A stretch of DNA of 7,323 bases from an uncultured Faecalibacterium sp. (lineage in GTDB: Bacteria > Bacillota > Clostridia > Oscillospirales > Ruminococcaceae). Shown here one piece after another: positions 1-5,266 of the stretch (its first letter is position 1; each line of letters opens with the position of its first letter). The stretch is from assembly GCA_900765705.1 (NCBI GenBank), contig CAAFSR010000283.1, positions 1 to 7,323 on the forward strand. The letters run 5' to 3'. The translations under genes were made by a program, and so were the position numbers. The notes beneath the pieces were generated by a model. The model was not told the DNA's origin. It searched no databases and worked only from the letters and a program-made list of their open reading frames with translations.

Positions 1-1066
1 CGCCGGTCACGCGCATGGCCTGATAGACGTAGCTGCGGCCGGACAGCGGGTCGCGGATGGCACCGCCGATGCAGGTGGCAGCGCCGCCGAAGGGCTCGAT
101 CTCGGTGGGATGGTTGTGGGTCTCGTTCTTAAACAGGAACAGCCAGTCCTCGTCCTTGCCGTTGACATCGCACTTGATCTTGACGGTGCAGGCGTTGATC
201 TCCTCAGACTCGTCCAGATTCTTCAGGATGCCCTGCTTCTTCAGCTCCTTGGCGCCAATGGTGGCAAGGTCCATCATGCAGCGGGGCTTGTTCTCGCGGC
301 CCAGCTCGGTGCGCATGGCCATGTAGCGGTCAAAGGCGGCCTGCACCACGGCATCATCGATCTGCACATCGTCCAGAATGGTGCCAAAGGTGGTGTGGCG
401 GCAGTGATCGGACCAGTAGGTGTCGATCATCTTGATCTCGGTAATGGTGGGGTCGCGCTGCTCGGAGCGGAAGTACTCCTGACAGAACTTGATGTCCCCC
501 AGATCCATTGCCAGACCCTTTTCCTCGATGAACTTGGCAAGGCCTGCCTCATCCAGCTGGTTGAAGCCCTCCAGCACTGCCACGGCAGCGGGCACGGGGT
601 ACTCCATCTTCAGGGTCTCTTTGGTCTCCAGAGAAGCCTCGCGGGCCTCCACGGGGTTGATGACATACTTCTTGATCTCGGCCACCTGCTCCGGGGTCAG
701 TGCACCCTCCAACAGGTAGACACGGGCAGAGCGCACCAGCGGGCGCTCGCCCTGACTGATGAGCTGGATGCACTCGGCAGCAGAGGCTGCGCGCTGGTCG
801 AACTGGCCGGGCAGATACTCCACGGCGAAGGACACGCCCTCGCTGGCAGGCAGCTCGGCGTAGGTGTTATCCACCGGCGGCTCGCTGAACACGGTGCTGA
901 CGCACTGGTTGAACAGCGCCTCGTCGATGCCTTCCACATCGTAGCGGTTCAGCAGGCGCAAGCCGCTGAGCTCCTTGATGCCCAGCAGGCTGGTGAGCTC
1001 GTTCTTCAGACCGTTGGCCTCGACATCAAAGCCGGGCTTTTTTTCCACATAAATACGATAGACCAT
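1..1066 (-). CDS. purL: Phosphoribosylformylglycinamidine synthase, large fused clostridial type (N-terminal 355 residues; partial)
   Basis: FGAM synthase catalyses step 4 of purine synthesis: FGAR + ATP + glutamine to FGAM. The frame is open from an ATG at 1066 to the left edge, so 355 codons are visible and the rest lies outside. About the first 150 residues form a PurS-like N-terminal region (opening MVYRIYVEKKPGFD). A linker follows, then the start of the synthetase core with YWSDHCRHTTF at residues 217-227 and ETHNHPTEIEPFGGAATCIG at 315-334, the signature ATP/substrate-binding segment. A PurS-like head joined to the PurL core indicates the roughly 1,200-residue single-chain form known from Clostridia, which normally also carries its glutaminase domain at the C-terminus (not visible). 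The start is supported by AAAGGGGGA at 1076-1084, 9 bases upstream. It is the last gene seen in the operon, 85 bases after purD, with a palindrome in the gap. Confidence 0.95.
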   Translation of the reverse strand, partial: MVYRIYVEKKPGFDVEANGLKNELTSLLGIKELSGLRLLNRYDVEGIDEALFNQCVSTVFSEPPVDNTYAELPASEGVSFAVEYLPGQFDQRAASAAECIQLISQGERPLVRSARVYLLEGALTPEQVAEIKKYVINPVEAREASLETKETLKMEYPVPAAVAVLEGFNQLDEAGLAKFIEEKGLAMDLGDIKFCQEYFRSEQRDPTITEIKMIDTYWSDHCRHTTFGTILDDVQIDDAVVQAAFDRYMAMRTELGRENKPRCMMDLATIGAKELKKQGILKNLDESEEINACTVKIKCDVNGKDEDWLFLFKNETHNHPTEIEPFGGAATCIGGAIRDPLSGRSYVYQAMRVTG

Positions 1067-1075
1067 TGGGTAGGT

Positions 1076-1084
1076 TCCCCCTTT
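1076..1084 (-). promoter_or_regulatory. Ribosome binding site of purL
   Basis: AAAGGGGGA lies 9 bases before the ATG at 1066. It fixes the start of purL and sits just downstream, in the transcript, of the palindrome at 1100-1142. Confidence 0.75.
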
Positions 1085-1099
1085 GTATTCTTTGAACCG

Positions 1100-1142
1100 A
1101 CCCTCTCAGTCACGGCTGGCGCCGTCAGGCGACTGAGAGGGT
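1100..1142. repeat. Palindromic intercistronic repeat, short form (copy 1)
   Basis: The arms ACCCTCTCAGTC (1100-1111) and GACTGAGAGGGT (1131-1142) are perfect 12-base inverted repeats. Between them is a nested hairpin, ACGGC/GCCGT (1112-1116 with 1121-1125, loop TGGC), followed by CAGGC. The same arms occur at 2483-2519. The right part, GCCGTCAGGCG (1121-1131), recurs in the long element at 4644-4654. The repeat fills the gap between the purD stop and the purL ribosome binding site. On the operon strand no T-tract follows it, so it does not look like a terminator of the operon. It could fold in the mRNA and affect stability or processing; this is inference. Confidence 0.85.
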
Positions 1143-1151
1143 TCTCTTTCT

Positions 1152-2456
1152 TTACTGCTTCTCTGCCAGCGCTTTCAGGGCACGCAGGCCGATATCGCTG
1201 CGCTTGTGCAGCTTTTCAAAGTGGATCTTCTCGGCTGCCTCATAGGCGTGGCTCAGGGCGTTGGTCAGGCGCGGACCGGTGGCGGTAACGCCCAGCACGC
1301 GGCCGCCGTTGGTCACCAGCTGGCCATCCTCGGTAATGGCAGTGCCGGAATGGTACACCGTCACGTTCTCTTCGCCGGGCAGCTGGCCGTCCACAAGGCC
1401 GGAGATGGGCTTGCCCTTCTCGTAGGCCACGGGGTAGCCGCCGGAGGCCAGAATGACGCAGGCCGCAGCACCCTCGGAGAATCTGACCTCCTGCCCGGCC
1501 AGTGTGCCATCGGTGCAGGCCTGCATGATGTGCAGCAGGTCGCTTTCCAGCAGCGGCAGCACCACCTGCGTTTCGGGGTCGCCGAAGCGGCAGTTATACT
1601 CGATGACCTTGGGGCCGTCCGGGGTGAGCATAAGGCCGAAATACAGGCAGCCCTTGAAGGGGCAGCCCTCGGCGTTCATGGCGCGGATGGTGGGCAGGAA
1701 GATCTTTTCCATGCACTCGGCCGCCACCTCCGGGGTGTAGTAGGGGTTGGGGGCAATGGTGCCCATGCCGCCGGTGTTCAGGCCGGTGTCGTGGTCGTTG
1801 GCGCGCTTATGGTCCATGCTGGAGACCATGGGCTTGACCACCTTGCCGTCCGTAAAGCTCAGCACGCTGACCTCCGGCCCGGTGAGGAACTCTTCCACCA
1901 CCACATGGTTGCCGGATGCGCCGAACTTTTTGTCCAGCATGATCTCCTTGACGCCATCGGCGGCCTGCTGCTCGTTTTCGCAGATGAGCACGCCCTTGCC
2001 CAGTGCAAGGCCGTCTGCCTTGATGACCACCGGGTACTTGCCCTCGGCGCGGATGTAATCCATGACCTTGGCGGGGTCATCAAATGCCTCGTACTTTGCG
2101 GTAGGGATGCCGTATTTCTTCATCAGGTCCTTGGAGAACACCTTGGAGGCCTCGATGCGGGCAGCGGCCTTGTCCGGGCCAAAGGCGGGGATGCCCACCT
2201 TTGCCAGCGCGTCCACCATGCCCAGTGCAAGGGGATCATCCTGCGCCACTACAACGTAATCGAACTTTTCTTCCACCGCAAAGCCCACCATGGTGTCCAC
2301 ATCGGTGGCTTTGATGTTCTTGCACTTGGCGTCATAGCTGATGCCGCCGTTGCCCGGTGCGCACCAGATCTCGCCGCAGTCGGGGCTCTTTTTCAGTGCC
2401 TTGATGATGGCGTGCTCGCGGCCGCCGCCGCCCACTACCAAAATTTTTTCAGCCAT
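1152..2456 (-). CDS. purD: Phosphoribosylamine-glycine ligase (GAR synthetase)
   Basis: PurD is a cytoplasmic ATP-grasp enzyme for step 2: phosphoribosylamine + glycine + ATP to GAR. The protein is 434 residues, the usual length. It opens MAEKILVVGGGGREHAI, the PurD N-terminal nucleotide-fold signature. The ATP-grasp core has KADGLALGKGV at 146-156, NTGGMGT starting at 227, and EYNCRFGDPETQ at 286-297, which includes the metal/ATP-binding stretch. The usual (V/I)GPExPL segment reads AQDDPL at about 71-76, a variant I associate with a clostridial clade. An in-frame GTG at 2465 could add three residues, but AAGGTG at 2463-2468 is spaced 6 bases from the ATG at 2456, which is therefore preferred. 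The gene is flanked on both sides by copies of the same palindrome. The stop is TAA at 1152-1154. Confidence 0.97.
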   Translation of the reverse strand: MAEKILVVGGGGREHAIIKALKKSPDCGEIWCAPGNGGISYDAKCKNIKATDVDTMVGFAVEEKFDYVVVAQDDPLALGMVDALAKVGIPAFGPDKAAARIEASKVFSKDLMKKYGIPTAKYEAFDDPAKVMDYIRAEGKYPVVIKADGLALGKGVLICENEQQAADGVKEIMLDKKFGASGNHVVVEEFLTGPEVSVLSFTDGKVVKPMVSSMDHKRANDHDTGLNTGGMGTIAPNPYYTPEVAAECMEKIFLPTIRAMNAEGCPFKGCLYFGLMLTPDGPKVIEYNCRFGDPETQVVLPLLESDLLHIMQACTDGTLAGQEVRFSEGAAACVILASGGYPVAYEKGKPISGLVDGQLPGEENVTVYHSGTAITEDGQLVTNGGRVLGVTATGPRLTNALSHAYEAAEKIHFEKLHKRSDIGLRALKALAEKQ

Positions 2457-2462
2457 ATCATT

Positions 2463-2470
2463 CACCTTCC
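2463..2470 (-). promoter_or_regulatory. Ribosome binding site that decides the purD start
   Basis: GGAAGGTG ends 6 bases before the ATG at 2456. The rival in-frame GTG at 2463-2465 lies inside this site, so it would have almost no spacing from its own Shine-Dalgarno sequence and is unlikely to be used. Confidence 0.65.
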
Positions 2471-2482
2471 CGTTTTTGAATG

Positions 2483-2519
2483 ACCCTCTCAGTCATTGCT
2501 GCGCAATGACTGAGAGGGT
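2483..2519. repeat. Palindromic intercistronic repeat, short form (copy 2)
   Basis: This is a perfect 17-base stem: ACCCTCTCAGTCATTGC (2483-2499) pairs with GCAATGACTGAGAGGGT (2503-2519) around a TGC loop. The outer 12 bases of each arm match copy 1 at 1100-1142 exactly, and the flanks are also alike (TTTGAA on one side, GGGTTC on the other). The inner hairpin differs in sequence but stays paired (ATTGC/GCAAT here, ACGGC/GCCGT in copy 1). It lies between the AICAR formyltransferase stop and the purD ribosome binding site, 12 bases ahead of the latter. No T-run follows on the operon strand. On the plus strand the stem is followed by a pyrimidine-rich stretch, so weak termination of antisense transcripts is possible but unproven. 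Confidence 0.9.
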
Positions 2520-2531
2520 TCGTTCCTTTTC

Positions 2532-3713
2532 TTAGTGATGGAACAGCCGCAGGCCGCAGAAGGCCATGGCGATGCCGTACTTGTTGCAGGTATCGATGAC
2601 CTGCTGGTCGCGGATGGAGCCGCCGGGCTGCACGATGGCGGTCACGCCGGAGCGGCGGGCGCGCTCGATGTTGTCACCGAAGGGGAAGAAGGCGTCCGAG
2701 CCAAGGCACACGCCGGTCACCTTGCTGAGGTAGGCCTTCTTTTCCTCGGCGGTCAGCGGCTCGGGCTGGCGGGGAAAGGTCTCGGCCCAGACGTCATCCC
2801 CGATGACATCCTCCGGGGTATCGCCGATGTAAACATCAATGGCGTTGTCGCGGTTGGGCTTTGCCACATCGTCGCGGAAGGGCAGGTCCAGCACCTTGTC
2901 CATGTGGCGCAGCTGCCAGTTATCGGCCTTCTGTCCGGCCAGACGGGTGCAGTGGATGCGGCTCTGCTGGCCTGCACCCACGCCGATGGTCTGGCCGCCG
3001 GCGGTGTAGCACACGCTGTTGGACTGGGTGTACTTCAGGGTGATCAGGGCAATGATGAGGTCACGCTTCTGCTCCTCGGTCACGCTCTTATTCTCGGTGA
3101 CCCAGTTGTTCAGCATGGTGTCGGCGTTGATCACCAGCTCGTTGCGGCCCTGCTCAAAGGTGATGCCATACACCTGCTTGTGCTCGATGGGGGCGGGCTG
3201 GTAGGCGGGGTCGATGGCGACCACATTGTAGTTGCCCTTCTTTTTGCCGGACAGGATGGCCAGCGCCTCCGGCTCGTAGCCCGGGGCGATGATGCCGTCG
3301 GACACCTCGTGCTGGATCAGCTTTGCGGTGGGCACATCGCAGATGTCCGACAGGGCGATCCAGTCGCCGAAGGAGGACATGCGGTCTGCACCGCGTGCGC
3401 GGGCGTAGGCACAGGCCAGCGGAGAGAGCTCGGTCTCCGGAGCAATGTGGTACATCCGGCGCTCCACCTCGGTCAGGGGCAGACCCAGTGCTGCGCCCGC
3501 CGGGGAAACGTGCTTGAAGGAAGCCGCTGCGGGCAGACCGCAGGCGGTTTTCAGCTCCTTGACCAGCTGGATGGAGTTGAGGGCATCCAGAAAGTTGATG
3601 TAGCCGGGCTTGCCGTTCAGCACGGTAACGGGCAGGTCGGAGCCATCTTCCATGTAAATGCGGCTGGGCTTCTGGTTGGGGTTGCAGCCGTACTTCAGTG
3701 CGAGTTCATTCAT
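2532..3713 (-). CDS. purH: Stand-alone AICAR formyltransferase (PurH C-terminal domain, ATIC-like)
   Basis: This enzyme carries out step 9: AICAR + 10-formyl-THF to FAICAR + THF. At 393 residues it matches only the formyltransferase half of bifunctional PurH (about 510-590 residues). The N-terminal MGS-like IMP cyclohydrolase domain is absent, and the protein begins directly at the domain's opening motif LKYGCNPNQ (6-14). SFKHVSPAGAA at 65-75 holds the catalytic Lys67-His68 pair. KYTQSNSVCY (227-236), GAGQQSRIHCTRLAG (246-260), SDAFFPF (339-345) and the terminal LRLFHH complete the substrate-binding signatures. From memory these resemble human ATIC (KHVSPAG) more than E. coli PurH (KHANPCG). 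A textbook AAGGAGGA lies 7 bases upstream of the ATG. It is 33 bases downstream of the PurO-type cyclohydrolase, which would take its FAICAR product. Some authors give the single-domain form another symbol. Confidence 0.95.
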   Translation of the reverse strand: MNELALKYGCNPNQKPSRIYMEDGSDLPVTVLNGKPGYINFLDALNSIQLVKELKTACGLPAAASFKHVSPAGAALGLPLTEVERRMYHIAPETELSPLACAYARARGADRMSSFGDWIALSDICDVPTAKLIQHEVSDGIIAPGYEPEALAILSGKKKGNYNVVAIDPAYQPAPIEHKQVYGITFEQGRNELVINADTMLNNWVTENKSVTEEQKRDLIIALITLKYTQSNSVCYTAGGQTIGVGAGQQSRIHCTRLAGQKADNWQLRHMDKVLDLPFRDDVAKPNRDNAIDVYIGDTPEDVIGDDVWAETFPRQPEPLTAEEKKAYLSKVTGVCLGSDAFFPFGDNIERARRSGVTAIVQPGGSIRDQQVIDTCNKYGIAMAFCGLRLFHH

Positions 3714-3720
3714 TGGTGCA

Positions 3721-3728
3721 TCCTCCTT
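3721..3728 (-). promoter_or_regulatory. Strong ribosome binding site of the AICAR formyltransferase gene
   Basis: AAGGAGGA is a near-perfect Shine-Dalgarno match 7 bases before the ATG at 3713. It is the best site in the window and confirms that this single-domain protein starts here rather than being the broken-off end of a longer PurH. Confidence 0.85.
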
Positions 3729-3746
3729 ATATCCTAAGGTTTACTC

Positions 3747-4547
3747 TTATTCTTCCTCGGCGTCAAGCTTTTTGAGCAGTTCCAGCTCCTCGGGCAGCAG
3801 TTCCGGCTCCTCGGGGTCGTCAAAGTCGCTGCAGACGGGGTCGTACTTGTTGTAGATCATATCGCCGCTCTCGCCGGTGTCCAGATCGATGACGCGGGCA
3901 AACAGGCTGACCTTATTATCCATGTTCAGGCTGCACCACATATCCGTTGCAAAATCACCGATGGTGCGGGGGCAGGCAAAGCGCAGCGGCTCGCCCTCAA
4001 AGCTGGGGATGGGGTTGCCGTTGTGCTTGTAGGTGCTGATGAAGTGGCCCTCGCCTGCAACGGGCTGGGGGTAATCAAAGAAATAACGCTGCACGCTGTC
4101 GCCGTTGCCATCGGCAGACTTGAGGATGCTCATCTGGTAGCTGCCGTCGGCGTACACCACAGCGGAGATGCGGGGGGTGTAGTTGGGGCCGTCCGGCTCA
4201 AAGGTGCGGGTGCGCAGCGCATCGGCAAAGCTCTTGCCCTGACTCATCAGGTCATAGATGGTATCGGTCTGGTCGCCGTTGGTCACGATGTGGGTCTTGC
4301 CAAGGGTCAGCACCGGGTTGTAGATGATCAGGCTGGGGTCCTCCAGCTTTGCGGGGTCTGCCGCAACGGTGCAGATGCCGCCGCGCTCGGGCACAGGGTC
4401 AAACACGCGGTTGCGGCTGTTCTCGCTGCGGCCCATGATAAAGTAGCCGATAAACATCTGCCGTCCGTCCGGTGCCATTGCCACAGCAATGCCGCGGCCG
4501 GGGTACTCGTTGGATGCCAGATACTCGTTCAGGTTGATCTTTTCCAT
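3747..4547 (-). CDS. purO: PurO-type IMP cyclohydrolase with acidic C-terminal tail
   Basis: The predicted reaction is step 10, ring closure of FAICAR to IMP. The 266-residue protein has the motifs of the archaeal PurO / IMP_cyclohyd family (an Ntn-like fold): NEYPGRGIAVA from 13, GRSENSRNRVF at 39-49, TNGDQTDTIYD at 89-99 (archaeal counterpart SNGSHTDTI), TPRISAVV at 124-131 and FISTYKHNG at 169-177. It is unrelated to the N-terminal domain of bifunctional PurH. Archaeal PurO is about 200 residues; this one is longer, with a highly acidic, probably helical tail from about 240 (DFDDPEEPELLPEE onward). The start ATG has AGGAG at 4555-4559, 7 bases upstream. Its position beside a formyltransferase that lacks a cyclohydrolase domain strongly supports the function. 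Family comparisons are from memory; the exact catalytic residues are not assigned. Confidence 0.88.
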   Translation of the reverse strand: MEKINLNEYLASNEYPGRGIAVAMAPDGRQMFIGYFIMGRSENSRNRVFDPVPERGGICTVAADPAKLEDPSLIIYNPVLTLGKTHIVTNGDQTDTIYDLMSQGKSFADALRTRTFEPDGPNYTPRISAVVYADGSYQMSILKSADGNGDSVQRYFFDYPQPVAGEGHFISTYKHNGNPIPSFEGEPLRFACPRTIGDFATDMWCSLNMDNKVSLFARVIDLDTGESGDMIYNKYDPVCSDFDDPEEPELLPEELELLKKLDAEEE

Positions 4548-4552
4548 TGTTG

Positions 4553-4559
4553 TTCTCCT
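4553..4559 (-). promoter_or_regulatory. Ribosome binding site of the IMP cyclohydrolase gene
   Basis: AGGAGAA is well spaced from the ATG at 4547. It begins 8 bases after the end, in transcript order, of the long palindromic element at 4568-4668, so folding of that element could influence access to it. Confidence 0.7.
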
Positions 4560-4567
4560 ATTTACGG

Positions 4568-4668
4568 AACTCCCCCAGTCGCCTGCGGCGACAGCCCCCT
4601 CGGGGAGGGGGCCTTAAGCCTCCCTCCTTGAGGGAGGTGGCACGCCGTCAGGCGTGACGGAAGGAGTT
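4568..4668. repeat. Long palindromic repeat element of about 101 bp (MITE/REP-like) with four hairpins
   Basis: The ends are inverted repeats AACTCC (4568-4573) and GGAGTT (4663-4668). Inside are four perfect hairpins in a row: GTCGCC/GGCGAC (4578-4592), GCCCCCTC/GAGGGGGC (4594-4612), CCTCCCTC/GAGGGAGG (4619-4637) and CACGCC/GGCGTG (4641-4656). The middle two are joined by the palindrome CTTAAG (4613-4618). It contains no coding capacity. The left end (CCCCCAGTC) and right part (GCCGTCAGGCG) match the layout of the short copies at 1100 and 2483. It fills nearly the whole gap between the purN stop and the cyclohydrolase ribosome binding site. I recognise this type as a dispersed intergenic repeat of Faecalibacterium and relatives. 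No target-site duplication is evident. Confidence 0.85.
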
Positions 4669-4669
4669 T

Positions 4670-5266
4670 TTACTCCACTTCACCGTTACAGATCATAGCC
4701 ACAGCCTTGGGCAGCAGCTTCCATTCTGCCTGCTCCATCACCCGCTTCTGCAACACCTCGGGGGTGTCGCCGGGCAGGATATCCACGGCCTTCTGCAGCA
4801 GGATGGGGCCGCCGTCGCACTCCTCGTTCACAAAGTGGACGGTAGCGCCGGTCACCTTGCAGCCACGGGCCAGTGCGGCCTCGTGGGGGCGCAGACCGTA
4901 CATACCCGGCCCACAGAAGGAAGGGATCAGCGCGGGGTGCACGTTCAGGATGCGGCGCGGATAGGCCGCAATGACGCTGGGGCCCAGCACGGACAAAAAG
5001 CCCGCCAGCACCACCAGATCAATGTTGTGCGCCCGCAGCGTTTCCAGCAGCGCAGCGTCAAATTCCTCACTGGTTTCGTAGTCCTTTCGGCGCACCACGC
5101 AGCCTTTCACACCGGCCTTTGCGGCGCGTTCCAGCGCAAAGACGCCGGGCTTGGAGGCCACGACCAGCGTAATTTTACCATTGGGGTTCTCGCCCCGGGC
5201 CTCGCTGTCCAGCAGCGCCTGCAGGTTGGTGCCGCCGCCGGACACTAACACGGCAATGTTCAGCAC
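4670..5266 (-). CDS. purN: Phosphoribosylglycinamide formyltransferase (GAR transformylase)
   Basis: PurN catalyses step 3, transferring formyl from 10-formyl-THF to GAR to make FGAR. The 198-residue protein is of normal length. LVSGGGTNLQALL at 7-19 is the phosphate-binding N-terminal loop. Asn108, His110 (in ILNVHPALIPSF) and Asp151 (in ECDGG) match the catalytic Asn-His-Asp set of E. coli PurN. The start is GTG at 5264-5266, chosen because MLNIAVLVSGG is the expected N-terminus and no better start precedes it. The gene overlaps purM by 7 bases (GTGCTGA), so translation is probably coupled. GAGGG at 5276-5280 inside purM, 9 bases upstream, is the likely ribosome binding site. The TAA stop (4670-4672) lies directly against the long repeat element, so the element's insertion may have set or trimmed the 3' end. 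Confidence 0.96.
   Translation of the reverse strand: MLNIAVLVSGGGTNLQALLDSEARGENPNGKITLVVASKPGVFALERAAKAGVKGCVVRRKDYETSEEFDAALLETLRAHNIDLVVLAGFLSVLGPSVIAAYPRRILNVHPALIPSFCGPGMYGLRPHEAALARGCKVTGATVHFVNEECDGGPILLQKAVDILPGDTPEVLQKRVMEQAEWKLLPKAVAMICNGEVE

Noticed and set aside
549..939. Minus-strand short frames inside purL (549-773 and 697-939)
   Set aside because: They lie in other frames within the confidently identified purL coding region and have no recognisable domain.
2463..2465. GTG at 2465 as the purD start
   Set aside because: It overlaps the only plausible Shine-Dalgarno sequence, while the ATG at 2456 is correctly spaced and gives the canonical PurD N-terminus.
2483..2519. Intrinsic terminator between the formyltransferase gene and purD
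   Set aside because: The 17-base stem is strong, but on the operon strand it is followed by CATTCAAAAACGG rather than a T-run, and purD and purL continue downstream. It fits a repeat better.
2532..4547. Frameshifted or split bifunctional purH
   Set aside because: The upstream protein is from an unrelated family rather than the MGS-like PurH N-terminal domain, and the downstream gene has its own strong ribosome binding site and natural domain start.
4568..4668. CRISPR array or riboswitch in the purN-purO gap
   Set aside because: There are no evenly spaced direct repeats with unique spacers, and the hairpins do not resemble a purine or other known riboswitch. Terminal inverted repeats and similarity to the other gaps point to a dispersed repeat.
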